From NCBI GenBank assembly GCA_035540675.1, contig DATLGB010000078.1, forward strand, positions 1 to 30,106: a stretch of DNA of 30,106 bases, written 5' to 3'. Of this stretch, positions 13,357 through 21,994 are shown one piece after another (within the stretch, counting starts at the first letter, position 1; each line of letters opens with the position of its first letter). Below the pieces are notes generated by a model, which was given only the letters and a program-made list of their open reading frames with translations, did not search any database and was not told the origin of the DNA. This DNA is from DATLGB01 sp035540675. Its GTDB lineage: Bacteria > Actinomycetota > Thermoleophilia > Solirubrobacterales > Solirubrobacteraceae. The position numbers and the translations under genes were made by a program.

Positions 13357-14492
13357 CACCACTCCCGCATCCGGGCGCAGATCAGGACGTCGTCGCCGAT
13401 GCGCTCGACGTCGAGCTCGAGCGCGCGGGTGGCCTCGGCGATGCGGTCGACGCCCTCGCCCTCGAGCGGGTCGCGCGCGCTCGATCCGCCGAGCACCACG
13501 GGCGCGAGGAACAGCGCGATCTCGTCGACCTCGCCGGCGTCGAGGAACGCGCCGGCCAGGTGCGGCCCGCCCTCGAGCAGGATCGACGTGATGCCGGCCG
13601 CGCCGAGCTGGTCGAGCGCCGAGCGCACGCGCGCGGGCTCGTTCTCCCCCGTCGCGACGAGGACGTCGGCGCCCGCGGCTTCGAGCGCGTCGGTCGCGGT
13701 GCGCGGCGCGGCGCGCGAGACGACCACCGTCAGCGGCAGGTCGGGGGCCCCGCGCACGAGCCGGCTGTCGACGGGCAGCCTGCCCTCCGAGTCGAAGACG
13801 ACGCGGCGCGGCTGACGGTCGCCCGCTCCCGTGGAAGGCTCCAGGCGCGCGTTGAGCTGCGGGTCGTCCGCCAGCGCCGTCCCGATCCCGACCGCCACCG
13901 CGTCGCGCTCCGCGCGCCAGCGGTGCGCGCGCTCGCGCGACGGCTCGCTCGAGATCCACTTGGAGTCGCCGGTGCGGGTGGCGACCTTGCCGTCGAGCGT
14001 CATCGCCGACTTGAACAGCACGTGCGGCCGGCCGGTCCGCGCGTGCTTGCGGAACGGCTGGTTGAGCCGGCGCGCCCGCGCGGCGAGCTCGCCGTCGGCC
14101 ATCACGACCTCGATCCCCTCGTCGCGCAGGATCCCCAGGCCGCGCCCGGACGCGTGCTCGGACGGGTCGTCGGAGCCGACGACGACGCGCGCGATGCCGG
14201 CCTCCACGATCGCCTCCGTGCACGGCGGGGTGCGCCCGTGGTGACAGCACGGCTCCAGCGAGACGTACATCGTCGCGCCGCCGGTGTCGGAGCCCGCGCA
14301 CGCGGCCAGCGCCTCGCGCTCGGCGTGCAGGCGGCCCACCGCCGTGTGCCAGCCCTCGCCGAGCACCTCCCCGCCGCGGACGACCACGGCGCCGACCATC
14401 GGGTTGGGCGTGGTCCGGCCGCGGCCGCGCTCGGCCAGCTCGATCGCCCGCGCGAGGTGGGCGCGGTCCGTGTCCAGGAGCGTGTGCGGCAA
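13356..14492 (-). CDS. ribD: Riboflavin biosynthesis deaminase/reductase RibD
   Basis: A 378-residue bifunctional enzyme. The N-terminal deaminase domain has HAE (57-59) and PCCHHGRTPPC (81-91), giving zinc ligands H57, C82 and C91, and TTPNPMVGAV (27-36). The C-terminal reductase domain starts near GRPHVLFKSAMTLDGKVAT and includes an ILLEGGPHLAGAF-type NADPH-site loop. There is no ATG or GTG near the conserved N-terminus, so I chose a TTG at 14492. A TATCCT -10-like box lies 10 nt before it, which fits a short-leader promoter; no Shine-Dalgarno sequence is visible. It is the first gene of the rib operon and lies only 23 nt after the stop of a glycosyltransferase gene on the same strand. Confidence 0.93.
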   Translation of the reverse strand: MPHTLLDTDRAHLARAIELAERGRGRTTPNPMVGAVVVRGGEVLGEGWHTAVGRLHAEREALAACAGSDTGGATMYVSLEPCCHHGRTPPCTEAIVEAGIARVVVGSDDPSEHASGRGLGILRDEGIEVVMADGELAARARRLNQPFRKHARTGRPHVLFKSAMTLDGKVATRTGDSKWISSEPSRERAHRWRAERDAVAVGIGTALADDPQLNARLEPSTGAGDRQPRRVVFDSEGRLPVDSRLVRGAPDLPLTVVVSRAAPRTATDALEAAGADVLVATGENEPARVRSALDQLGAAGITSILLEGGPHLAGAFLDAGEVDEIALFLAPVVLGGSSARDPLEGEGVDRIAEATRALELDVERIGDDVLICARMREW

Positions 14493-14502
14493 CGTGGCTC
14501 GG

Positions 14503-14508
14503 AGGATA
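14503..14508 (-). promoter_or_regulatory. Putative rib operon -10 element (TATCCT)
   Basis: TATCCT on the minus strand ends 10 nt before the proposed TTG start of ribD, inside the 23-nt gap after the upstream glycosyltransferase. If used, the mRNA leader is a few bases at most, so an FMN riboswitch cannot fit. Confidence 0.35.
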
Positions 14509-14515
14509 CGCGCCG

Positions 14516-16207
14516 TCAGCCGCCGCAATCGTCGCCGCGCAGCCGGTAGATCGCGATCTCCGGCCCCGGGCGCTCGTAGCGCAGCGGGTAGTAGTTGAAG
14601 GAGAAGTCGAACGAGAACGGCAGCGGATCGGCCCCGTCGCGGTAGGGGCTCTCGCGGTGGACGACGTCGCCGCGGCGCTCGAGCTCGGCGTAGTAGCGGA
14701 TCGCGTCGGGCACCTCGTCGGGCTCGGCGAACGCGCGCCCGGACTGGGTCGATCCGGTGACGACCCAGCAGAAGCCGCCGCGCGCGTAGGAGCCGACGAG
14801 CTCCGGCCGCGTCGTGCGCTCGTAGTCCTCGAGCTTCACGCGCCGGCCGAGCCCGCGCCGGATCGTCCCGTCGTTGTTGACCTTCGAGCGCGACGTCGCC
14901 CACTTGATCCAGCGGTTGCCGTTGCCGGTCACCCGCGACGGCCGGCCGACGTCCATCGCCCACTGGTCCGGCGCGATCGGCTCCACCACCACCTTCGCGC
15001 CCTCGGGGACGTTGGCGACCATCCACTCGCGGGCGAGCTGGCGGGTGTCGTCGCGCGCGAGCACCATGTCGTTGTGGACGCTGTAGACGAGGCCCTGCGC
15101 GCACAGCAGGACGCCCGCGGCGGTGGCCAGCGCCGGCGCCGGGGCGCGCAGTCGCGGCGCCAGCCACGCCGCGCCGCGCAGCGCCGCCCAGGCCGCGATC
15201 AGGCACAGGATCGGGTAGACGGGCAGCAGCCAGCGCGCGAAGAAGCGGTCCTGCAGGCCCATGAACGCGAGGAACAGCAGCGGCGCCGGCACGAGCACGG
15301 CGGCGGCGCGGCGGTCGGCGCGCAGGAGGGCGATTGCGCCGGCCACGGCGGCGAGCGCCGGCAGCCAGCCCAGCCCCCACACCACCGTCTTCAGGTAGTA
15401 CAGGACGCCGTGGGTCTCCTCGAGGCCGAGCTTGCCGCCGCCGTCGCTGGAGGCGGCGGACTGCTCGCGCAGCCCTCCGACGAAGGCCGGCAGGTCGAAC
15501 AGCGCGTAGGGGTTGGCGACGACGAACGCCGCCGCGGCGACCGCGCCCGCCAGGACCAGGTCGCGCAGCGCGCGCCGGCGCTCCAGCGGCGCCAGCAGCG
15601 CCGCCGCCAGCAGCGGCACGAGCACGATCCCGGCGGTGTACTTGGTCGCGGCGGCCAGGCCGACGCCGGCGCCCGCCAGCGCGAAGTCGCGCGTGCGGCC
15701 GGTGCGCAACACGCCCGCGGCGCCGGCCAGCCCGAGCGCGAGCGGCGCCAGCGCCGGGACGTCGTTGAGCGCCAGGTGCGAGTAGTGGACGGGCAGGAAG
15801 GCCACCGCCAGCAGCGCGGCCGCGAGCAGCCCGACCCAGCGGTCGAACAGCCGCGCGCCCGCCCACGCGAGCAGCCCGACGCCCGCCACGCCGAGCACCG
15901 CCGTCGTCGCGCGCGCGAGCGCGAAGACCGTGCCCGGGTTCGCGGCGTAGGCGTCCTGCACGCCCTCGCCGCCCCAGCGCAGCCAGAACAGCACGTGCAG
16001 CACGTACGTGTAGGCGGGCGGGTTGATGAAGTAGCCCGGGTTGAGCGAGTGCCCGAACATGCCGATCGCCCGCGGCACGAAGTGGGCGTTCTCGTCGGCG
16101 TTGTAGACGTACGGCAGCCCGCTCTTGTAGCCCCACAGCCGCAGCGCGAGCGCCCCGAGCAGCAGCGCGCCGGCGGCGAGCGCGAACGGCCGGCTAGCAG
16201 CGCGCAT
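14516..16207 (-). CDS. GT39/ArnT-like membrane glycosyltransferase
   Basis: A 563-residue protein with about ten hydrophobic helices in residues 8-395 and a soluble C-terminal domain of about 165 residues. The first outside loop has NADENAH (36-42), carrying the acidic pair typical of GT39/GT83 transferases that use polyprenyl-phosphate sugars. It also has the NPPAYTYVLH-type segment of this superfamily, and LALNDVPAL near residue 150 is another family-like acidic segment. It probably adds a sugar to an envelope glycan or protein on the outer face; donor and acceptor are unknown. The ATG at 16207 overlaps the 3' end of the upstream membrane gene by 14 nt, so the two are co-transcribed. ribD follows 23 nt after its stop. 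Confidence 0.85.
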   Translation of the reverse strand: MRAASRPFALAAGALLLGALALRLWGYKSGLPYVYNADENAHFVPRAIGMFGHSLNPGYFINPPAYTYVLHVLFWLRWGGEGVQDAYAANPGTVFALARATTAVLGVAGVGLLAWAGARLFDRWVGLLAAALLAVAFLPVHYSHLALNDVPALAPLALGLAGAAGVLRTGRTRDFALAGAGVGLAAATKYTAGIVLVPLLAAALLAPLERRRALRDLVLAGAVAAAAFVVANPYALFDLPAFVGGLREQSAASSDGGGKLGLEETHGVLYYLKTVVWGLGWLPALAAVAGAIALLRADRRAAAVLVPAPLLFLAFMGLQDRFFARWLLPVYPILCLIAAWAALRGAAWLAPRLRAPAPALATAAGVLLCAQGLVYSVHNDMVLARDDTRQLAREWMVANVPEGAKVVVEPIAPDQWAMDVGRPSRVTGNGNRWIKWATSRSKVNNDGTIRRGLGRRVKLEDYERTTRPELVGSYARGGFCWVVTGSTQSGRAFAEPDEVPDAIRYYAELERRGDVVHRESPYRDGADPLPFSFDFSFNYYPLRYERPGPEIAIYRLRGDDCGG

Positions 16208-17645
16208 AGGCGGCGTAGTAGCGGGTGCGCGCGACCGGCGACCAGCCGTCCGGCGGCACCTGGATCACCGCCGGGTCGCTGTCGTTGGTGAACGCCTGGT
16301 TGAAGAGCGCGAAGCGGCTCGTGACGTAGATCGCCACGCCGCGGCGCTGCGGCCGGCGCCGGTCGACGCTCCGGAACTGCTCGGCGCGCGCCCACACGCG
16401 CTCGAACGGCTCGTCGGCGATCCAGCGCGCGTCGGGCACGAGCTTGTGGTTGGGCACCGTCAGCGGCCCGCAGCGCAGGCCCGCGCGCACCTCCGGGTGG
16501 CGCAGGACCTCCTGCAGCGCGACGTGCGCGTCGCCGCGGAAGGACAGCTGCTGGTCGAAGTGGCGCAGGTTGAGGTTGATCAGCGTGACGGTGATCCCCG
16601 CCGCCACCGCCAGCCCGGCTCCGGCCATCCACCAGCGGCGCGCGCGCGACTGCGGCCGCAGCATCGACCAGCCGCCGAGGGCGACCGCCGCGAACACCAG
16701 CAGCGCCAGCGACGCCACGATCAGGTAGCGCTCGATCACCGACAGGCCGGCGATGCCGATCGCGACGAAGGTCCCGATCCCGCTGGCGAGCAGGACCGCC
16801 GGCCACAGCATCCGCCGCGGCGTGAGGATCGCCGCGATCGCGATCCCCGCGATCGCCGCGATCAGGACGGGCAGCTTGACCAGGTGCGCGAGGAACTGCG
16901 GGATGGCGGCCGGCAGCTCGGCGAGCGTGCGCGAGCGCCCGAGGTCCTCCGCGGAGTCGCTCGTGTAGTGCAGGGAGAACAGGGGGTCGCCGGTCACGGC
17001 GAAGTCGACGAGGCACCAGCCGGCGGGCCCGGCCGCCGCCCACGCCGCCCAGATCGCGCGCTCGCGCCAGCTCGCGCGCCAGCTCATCCACAGGAAGTAC
17101 AGCCCGGCCAGCAGCCAGCCCTCCGGGCGCAGGAGCCCTGCGGCCGTGAGCAGCGCGAACACCGGCGTGCCGCGGTGCGGCCGCGCCGCCTCGAGCGCCA
17201 CCGCCCACACGACGAGCGCCATGTACGGGATGTCGATGTAGCCACGCGCGGCCAGGAACGCGAAGTCGAAGCGGCTCAGCAGCAGCAGCGCGGCGAACGC
17301 GCCCACGACCGGGGTGAAGGCGACGCGCCCGAGGCGGTACACGCCGGCCACCAGCGCCAGGAACGACGCGAAGGTCAGGGCGATCCACAGGCGGTCGCCG
17401 ACCTCGCCGAACAGCGACAGGACGGCGCCGGCGGCGATCGCCAGCGGATGCTCGGTGGGGACCCGGAAGCCCTCGAAGTGCGGCAGCGTCCCGTCGAGCA
17501 CCTCGCGGCCCCAGAGCAGGGCGTAGTAGCTGTCGTAGTTGGGGTACGTCGGGTAGACGAGGATCCCGACCGCCGTGGCGGCGCACAGCAGCGCGAACGC
17601 CGCGCGCGCCCAGAAGTCGAAGCCGGCGTGACGCACGCGCTCCAT
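16194..17645 (-). CDS. Polytopic membrane protein, GT39/PMT-like glycosyltransferase
   Basis: A 483-residue protein with about nine to eleven membrane helices. The first outside loop has PNYDSYYALLWG (35-46) with D38, then TEHPL (64-68), the layout seen in dolichyl/polyprenyl-phosphate-sugar transferases. The C-terminal 110 residues are soluble and include LRCGPLTVPNHKLVPDAR. The frame is open upstream of the ATG at 17645, but this start has TACCCT 8 nt before it and a positively charged N-terminus ahead of the first helix (MERVRHAGFDFWARAAF), so it is preferred. It overlaps the next glycosyltransferase gene by 14 nt. The substrate is not predictable; homology is weaker than for its partner. 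Confidence 0.78.
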   Translation of the reverse strand: MERVRHAGFDFWARAAFALLCAATAVGILVYPTYPNYDSYYALLWGREVLDGTLPHFEGFRVPTEHPLAIAAGAVLSLFGEVGDRLWIALTFASFLALVAGVYRLGRVAFTPVVGAFAALLLLSRFDFAFLAARGYIDIPYMALVVWAVALEAARPHRGTPVFALLTAAGLLRPEGWLLAGLYFLWMSWRASWRERAIWAAWAAAGPAGWCLVDFAVTGDPLFSLHYTSDSAEDLGRSRTLAELPAAIPQFLAHLVKLPVLIAAIAGIAIAAILTPRRMLWPAVLLASGIGTFVAIGIAGLSVIERYLIVASLALLVFAAVALGGWSMLRPQSRARRWWMAGAGLAVAAGITVTLINLNLRHFDQQLSFRGDAHVALQEVLRHPEVRAGLRCGPLTVPNHKLVPDARWIADEPFERVWARAEQFRSVDRRRPQRRGVAIYVTSRFALFNQAFTNDSDPAVIQVPPDGWSPVARTRYYAAYARC

Positions 17646-17653
17646 CGGCTGCG

Positions 17654-17659
17654 AGGGTA
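17654..17659 (-). promoter_or_regulatory. Putative leaderless -10 element (TACCCT)
   Basis: On the minus strand TACCCT ends 8 nt before the ATG at 17645, the leaderless spacing also seen before acylphosphatase. It supports that start over longer versions of the frame. Confidence 0.4.
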
Positions 17660-17713
17660 TCCGCGGGCGCCGTGCGATTGCGCGCCGCACGGGGGTCTGA
17701 GAAGGTGGCCGCG

Positions 17714-18616
17714 ATGCGCGAGCACGTGCAGGAGCGCTCGGAGCAGCCGGCGGCGCCGGCACCGGCCGCCCTGAGCGCCGCGCCGCTCGCGCCGGCCTCG
17801 CCGGCGGGGCTGCTGAGCCTCCAGCGCAGGGCCGGCAACCGCGCCGCGGCGGCGCTCGCGCGCACCGCCGTCCCGTCGCCCCAGCCCACGGGCGAGCCGA
17901 CGCAGGAGGAGATGACGGCCGCCGTCGAGGCGACGCGGACCGGTCCGTCGACCGTCGTGCGCAGCAGCGGCTGCACCAACTGGTGCTTCGCGCCGCTGCC
18001 ACTGGCCGGACCCGTGTACGCGGGCGCCTGGGGCATGCTGGCCCACGCGTTCATCTCGCTCGACTACGAGAGCGTCATGGGCGTCAGCCGCGGCGGAGAC
18101 GTCTACTTCGACAACTCGTTCGCCGGCGCCATCGATCCCGGCTACGGGGCGTTCATCCACCGCAAGAACCCCGGCAACGTCATCGCTCCCGTGTTCTTCG
18201 CGATCACGCCGGTCAAGCGGCCCGATGCGCTGCTGCACGACGCGTCGCGCACCGAGTTCGACGAGTTCAAGCCGGACAGCATCGCCGGGCGGTTGGACGG
18301 CAGGCTCAAGCTCGCGCAGATCGACGGCTACATGGGCCTGCTCGGGCTTCCCTACCACCGCGGGACGTCGTACGTGCCGACGCCCTCCATCCCGATCCTG
18401 ACGACGAGCCTGCGCGGCGTACCGATCGAGCTCTCGCTCTCGGTGCGGCGAGACGCTCCGGGGCTGATCGTCTACGAGTACTGCATCTGCACGGACTGGG
18501 CCCTGCTCTCGAAGGCCGCCGTCATCGCGCTGATCCTCCTGCTCATCGCGCTCATCCTGCGCGGCCGGATCCCGATGCCGTCGCCATCCCCGGTGCCGAT
18601 CCCGATCCCGGCCTGA
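17714..18616 (+). CDS. Orphan membrane-anchored protein with eCIS-cargo-like N-terminus
   Basis: A 300-residue protein of unknown function. Residues 1-32 are a disordered Glu/Pro/Ala stretch (MREHVQERSEQPAAPAPA). LLSLQRRAGNRAAAALAR follows at 33-50; this resembles the LQRxAGNxAV motif at the N-terminus of proteins associated with extracellular contractile injection systems (eCIS) in Actinobacteria. The middle (85-262) is a compact domain with C87xxxC91 and C257xC259 and many aromatic residues (DYESVMGVSRGGDVYFDNSF). One membrane span (about 265-283) and a proline tail (SPSPVPIPIPA) follow. I start at the ATG at 17714 because it has GAAGG 10 nt upstream and begins the typical motif region; an in-frame start 14 codons earlier is possible. 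It is divergent from the PMT-like gene. No eCIS structural gene is in the window. Confidence 0.75.
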   Translation: MREHVQERSEQPAAPAPAALSAAPLAPASPAGLLSLQRRAGNRAAAALARTAVPSPQPTGEPTQEEMTAAVEATRTGPSTVVRSSGCTNWCFAPLPLAGPVYAGAWGMLAHAFISLDYESVMGVSRGGDVYFDNSFAGAIDPGYGAFIHRKNPGNVIAPVFFAITPVKRPDALLHDASRTEFDEFKPDSIAGRLDGRLKLAQIDGYMGLLGLPYHRGTSYVPTPSIPILTTSLRGVPIELSLSVRRDAPGLIVYEYCICTDWALLSKAAVIALILLLIALILRGRIPMPSPSPVPIPIPA

Positions 18617-18655
18617 GCGGAGGTCGCCACCGGTGACCGCCGCGCCCCGTCGCGG

Positions 18656-18661
18656 TACTGT
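18656..18661 (+). promoter_or_regulatory. Putative -10 element of glycan operon (TACTGT)
   Basis: TACTGT, preceded by CCCGTCGCGG, ends 14 nt before the ATG at 18676. Nearly the same sequence (CCCGTCGC then TACTGT) precedes the first MCE gene at 25247-25260. The predicted leader is very short. Confidence 0.4.
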
Positions 18662-18675
18662 GGGCGCGCCGCGCC

Positions 18676-19731
18676 ATGAAGCTGATCATCCAGATCCCCT
18701 GCCTCAACGAGGAGCATACGCTCCCCGTGACCCTGGCCGACCTCCCGCGCGAGGTGCCCGGCTTCGACGCGGTGGAGTGGCTGGTGATCGACGACGGCTC
18801 GACGGACCGGACGGTCGAGGTCGCGCGGGCGCACGGCGTGCACCACATCGTGCGGCTGACCAACAACAAGGGCCTGGCGTCGGGCTTCCAGGCCGGGATG
18901 GACGCCTGCCTGAAGCTGGGCGCGGACGTGATCGTCAACACGGATGCCGACAACCAGTACTTCGGCGGCGACATCCCGCGGCTGGTCGAGCCGATCCTGG
19001 CCGGCCGGGCCGACATGGTGGTCGGCGACCGCCAGGTCATGCAGATCGAGCACTTCTCGCCCCTGAAGAAGCTGCTGCAGCGACTCGGGTCGTGGGTCGT
19101 CCGCCAGGCGTCGTCGACGACGGTGCCCGACACCACCTCCGGCTTCCGCGCCTACAACCGCGAGGCGGCGCTGGCGCTGCAGGTGGTCTCGAAGTTCACG
19201 TACACGCTCGAGACGATCATCCAGGCGGGCAAGCTGACCGTCGCGGTCGACCACGTGCCCGTGCGCACCAACGAGAAGCTGCGCGAGTCGCGCCTGTTCC
19301 CGTCCATGTGGAGCTACGTGCGCCGCAACACGGTCTCGATCTTCCGCATCTACACGATGTACGAGCCGCTGCGGGTGTTCATGACCGCCGCCGTGGTCGT
19401 GTTCGCCGCGGCGCTCGTGCCGTGGCTGCGCTTCTTCATCGCGTTCGTGCAGGGCGACGGCAGCGGCCACGTGCAGTCGCTGATCCTCGGCGCCGTGCTG
19501 TTCAACGCGGCGATGGTGCTGGCGGCGCTCGGCGTCCTCGGGGACCTGCTGTCGGGCCAGCGGATCATGCTCCAGCGCGTGTTCGAGCGCGTGCGGCGCG
19601 TGGAGCTCGAGCTCGGCGTCGAGCCGTCGCACTACGAGCCCGGCGCCTCCACCGAGCACGCGCCGACCACCGGCGCGCACGCCGCGCCGCACCGCGGGCG
19701 CACGGAGGAGCGGGAGGCCGTGAAGCTGTGA
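18676..19731 (+). CDS. Family 2 glycosyltransferase (polyprenyl-phosphate type)
   Basis: A 351-residue protein with an N-terminal GT-A domain. IIQIPCLNEEHTLP opens it, DDGSTD (39-44) binds the nucleotide, NNKGLASGFQAGMDA follows, and NTDADNQY (88-95) holds the metal-binding D90/D92. TSGFRAYNREAA spans 154-165. Two membrane helices (about 232-257 and 266-292) follow, then a 50-residue hydrophilic tail ending in EREAVKL. The layout fits enzymes that load a sugar from a nucleotide donor onto polyprenyl phosphate at the inner membrane face, supplying GT39-type enzymes. It is first in a four-gene operon; its stop overlaps the methyltransferase start (GTGA). Confidence 0.9.
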   Translation: MKLIIQIPCLNEEHTLPVTLADLPREVPGFDAVEWLVIDDGSTDRTVEVARAHGVHHIVRLTNNKGLASGFQAGMDACLKLGADVIVNTDADNQYFGGDIPRLVEPILAGRADMVVGDRQVMQIEHFSPLKKLLQRLGSWVVRQASSTTVPDTTSGFRAYNREAALALQVVSKFTYTLETIIQAGKLTVAVDHVPVRTNEKLRESRLFPSMWSYVRRNTVSIFRIYTMYEPLRVFMTAAVVVFAAALVPWLRFFIAFVQGDGSGHVQSLILGAVLFNAAMVLAALGVLGDLLSGQRIMLQRVFERVRRVELELGVEPSHYEPGASTEHAPTTGAHAAPHRGRTEEREAVKL

Positions 19732-20363
19732 GCGCCACCGTCACGCGCGACGCCGAGGGCACGGTCACCGGCAACACCTACGACAAGTACGGCTCGACGA
19801 ACCCGGTCGTCCGGCGCCTGATGGCCAACTTCGAGTCGACGCTCGACGAGCTGTTCACGAAGGCCGGCCCGCGGTCGCTGCTCGACGTCGGCTGCGGCGA
19901 GGCGGTGCTCACGCACAAGTGGGCGCAGCGGCTGGGCGACCGCCGCGTCGTCGGGCTCGACCTCGAGGATCCGGCCATCCAGGCGGAGTGGGCCAAGCGC
20001 GAGGCGCCCAACCTCGAGTACCGGATCATGAAGGCCGAGAACCTGCCGTTCGCCGACGGCGAGTTCGACGTCGCGACGGCGATCGAGGTGCTCGAGCACG
20101 TGCCCGACCCGGCGCACACCGTCGCCGAGATGGCGCGGGTGGCGCAGCGCTGGCTGCTCGTGTCGGTGCCGCGCGAGCCGCTGTGGCGCGCGCTCAACAT
20201 GGCGCGCGGCGCGTACCTGCGCGACCTCGGCAACACCCCCGGCCACGTCAACCACTGGTCCAAGCGGGCGTTCGTACGGCTGCTGTCGCAGCACGGCGAG
20301 GTGGCCGAGGCGCGCTCGCCGTTCCCGTGGACGATGCTGCTCGTCCGCCTGCCCGGGGCTTGA
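19728..20363 (+). CDS. Class I SAM-dependent methyltransferase
   Basis: A 211-residue methyltransferase of the Methyltransf_11 type. Motif I is LLDVGCGEAVLT (51-62), the acidic end of strand 2 is VVGLDLE (74-80), AENLPFADGEFDVATAIEVL spans 103-122, followed by EHVPDP. A further conserved-looking stretch is GHVNHWSKRAFVRLL (172-186). GTG at 19728 overlaps the glycosyltransferase stop as GTGA; the open frame extends far upstream but only as the shadow of the previous gene. Its target is unknown; with GT2 and flippase neighbours, a lipid-linked glycan or glycolipid is the likely acceptor (inference). The stop overlaps the flippase TTG start. Confidence 0.88.
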   Translation: MSATVTRDAEGTVTGNTYDKYGSTNPVVRRLMANFESTLDELFTKAGPRSLLDVGCGEAVLTHKWAQRLGDRRVVGLDLEDPAIQAEWAKREAPNLEYRIMKAENLPFADGEFDVATAIEVLEHVPDPAHTVAEMARVAQRWLLVSVPREPLWRALNMARGAYLRDLGNTPGHVNHWSKRAFVRLLSQHGEVAEARSPFPWTMLLVRLPGA

Positions 20364-21655
20364 GCTCGAGCTCCTACGGCCGCGGCGCGCGGCTGCTGTC
20401 GATCGGCATCGCGAGCACGGGGCTCGTCACCTTCGCGTACTTCTCCGTGGCGTCGTACGTCCTCGACGACGTCGCGTACAAGCGGATCTCGCTGCTGTGG
20501 TCCGTGATGTTCGTGATCGTCTCGGTGATCTACCGGCCGATCGAGCAGCTGCTGTCGCGGACGATCGCCGAGCGCCGGGCGCGCGGGCACGAGGCCGGCC
20601 ACCCGCTGCGCACGCCGCTGACCCTGCAGGCGGGCTTCGCGGGCGCGTTCCTGGCCGCGGCGCTGGCGCTGCGCGAGCCGCTCGTGGAGGACGTCTTCGA
20701 CGGCGTCGACTCGCTGTACTGGATCCTCGTCGCCGGCGTGCTCGCGTACGCGGCGTCGTACTTCGCGCGCGGGTGGCTGGCCGGCCACCGGTGGTTCGGC
20801 CTCTACGGCGCGCTCGTGTTCATGGAGGCCACGTCGCGGATCCTGTTCGCGCTCGCGGTCGCGGTCGGGCTCGCGTCGGGCCAGACCGCGGTGGCGATGG
20901 GGATGGCGGCCGCGCCGCTCGTGTCGCTGGTGGTCGTCCCGTGGGCGTTCTCGCGCCGCCCGCGCGAGAGCGCGCGCCCGGCGCGCGCGGACGACCTCGG
21001 GCTGGGGCGCGGCGGGCGCTTCGCGGGTGCGGTGTTCGCCGTCATGCTGGCCGAGCAGACGCTGATCAACGGCGCCGTGCTCACGGTCGACGCGACGGCC
21101 GGGGACGCCGCCCTCGCCGGCTTCGTCTTCAACGCGCTGCTGATCGCGCGCGCGCCGCTGCAGCTCTTCCAGGCCATCCAGGGCTCGCTGCTGCCCCACC
21201 TCGCGGGGCTCAACGCCACGGCCGGCGGCGACGCCGAGTTCCGCCGCGCCGTCCGGGTGACGATCCTCGCCATCGCGGCCTTCGCGAGCGCGGTGGCGCT
21301 CGGGCTGCTGGCGCTCGGGCCGTGGGCGATGGACCTGCTGTTCGACGTGGACTTCGCCTACGGGCGCTTCGGCCTGGCGCTGGTGGCGGTCGGGATGGGG
21401 GCCCACCTGGCGGCGGGCACGCTCAACCAGGCTGCGCTGGCGCGCGACCGGGCGGGGGCCGCCGCCCTCTGCTGGCTGACCGTCGCCGCCGGGTTCCTGG
21501 CGTGGATGCTGCTGCCGACCCTCGAGGACCAGCTGCTGCGCGCCGAGGCCGGCTACGCCGGCGCCGCTGTGCTGCTGTGCGCGCTGCTCGCGCTCGTGTA
21601 CCGCCTCCCGCCGGGGAATGAACCGGCGGCGGAGCGGGCAGACCTGGCGCGATGA
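20360..21655 (+). CDS. Polysaccharide flippase-like membrane protein (MOP superfamily)
   Basis: A 431-residue protein with about twelve hydrophobic helices and short charged loops, the build of Wzx/MurJ-type lipid-linked oligosaccharide flippases. Early residues (RGARLLSIGIASTGLVTFAY) and the mid-protein segment AGFVFNALLIARAPLQLFQA resemble this superfamily. The start is a TTG at 20360, overlapping the methyltransferase stop as TTGA; no ATG or GTG lies before the first helix. It probably moves the glycolipid made by the upstream genes across the membrane. The next gene starts inside its stop (ATGA). Confidence 0.82.
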   Translation: MSSSSYGRGARLLSIGIASTGLVTFAYFSVASYVLDDVAYKRISLLWSVMFVIVSVIYRPIEQLLSRTIAERRARGHEAGHPLRTPLTLQAGFAGAFLAAALALREPLVEDVFDGVDSLYWILVAGVLAYAASYFARGWLAGHRWFGLYGALVFMEATSRILFALAVAVGLASGQTAVAMGMAAAPLVSLVVVPWAFSRRPRESARPARADDLGLGRGGRFAGAVFAVMLAEQTLINGAVLTVDATAGDAALAGFVFNALLIARAPLQLFQAIQGSLLPHLAGLNATAGGDAEFRRAVRVTILAIAAFASAVALGLLALGPWAMDLLFDVDFAYGRFGLALVAVGMGAHLAAGTLNQAALARDRAGAAALCWLTVAAGFLAWMLLPTLEDQLLRAEAGYAGAAVLLCALLALVYRLPPGNEPAAERADLAR

Positions 21656-21993
21656 CGCTGCTCGAGCTGGTCCACACCCGGCCCGACTGGTTCGGTGCCC
21701 TGGAAGTCGCGATCTCCCGCCCCGCCGGCGTCCCCGAGCGCCGCAACGGCGAGGACCCGTGGTCGCCCCCGGACGAGCTCGACCGCCCGCGCCGCGTCTC
21801 CGACGACCTCGCGTGGCTGCGGGCGGCGGTCGACGAGCCGGAGCAGCACGGCCTCAAGCCGCTCGACGACACCGCCGCCGTCGCCGTGTGGGAGGCGCCG
21901 GACGACGACGAGCGCCTGCGCCGCCTGCGCGACCGCGGCGTGCTCGAGGCCGCCGGCTTCCTCGTGCACGAGCCCGACGAAGCCCTCACCTAG
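21652..21993 (+). CDS. Small acidic protein of unknown function
   Basis: A 113-residue soluble, acidic protein (MTLLELVHTRPDWFGALEVA at the start), with no signal peptide or membrane span. Asp, Glu and Arg are abundant, with tryptophans at 13, 37, 55 and 80 (PDWF, DPWSPP, LAWL, VWEAP). I recognise no family. The ATG overlaps the flippase stop (ATGA), so it is translated with the operon, and a strong hairpin starts 1 nt after its stop. It may be an accessory or regulatory subunit of the glycan machinery; that is guesswork from position only. Confidence 0.75.
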   Translation: MTLLELVHTRPDWFGALEVAISRPAGVPERRNGEDPWSPPDELDRPRRVSDDLAWLRAAVDEPEQHGLKPLDDTAAVAVWEAPDDDERLRRLRDRGVLEAAGFLVHEPDEALT

Positions 21994-21994
21994 C

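Noticed and set aside
14493..14900. Possible FMN riboswitch before ribD
   Set aside because: The intergenic gap is 23 nt and I see no RFN consensus elements in the preceding gene.
13356..16136. Apparent glycosyltransferase-RibD fusion on the minus strand
   Set aside because: The upstream part is a wrong-frame reading of the glycosyltransferase gene; RibD homology begins only near 14492.
16833..16866. Repeated GCGATCGC-like pattern
   Set aside because: It encodes an Ile/Ala-rich membrane helix (IAAIAGIAIAAI), so codon repetition explains it.
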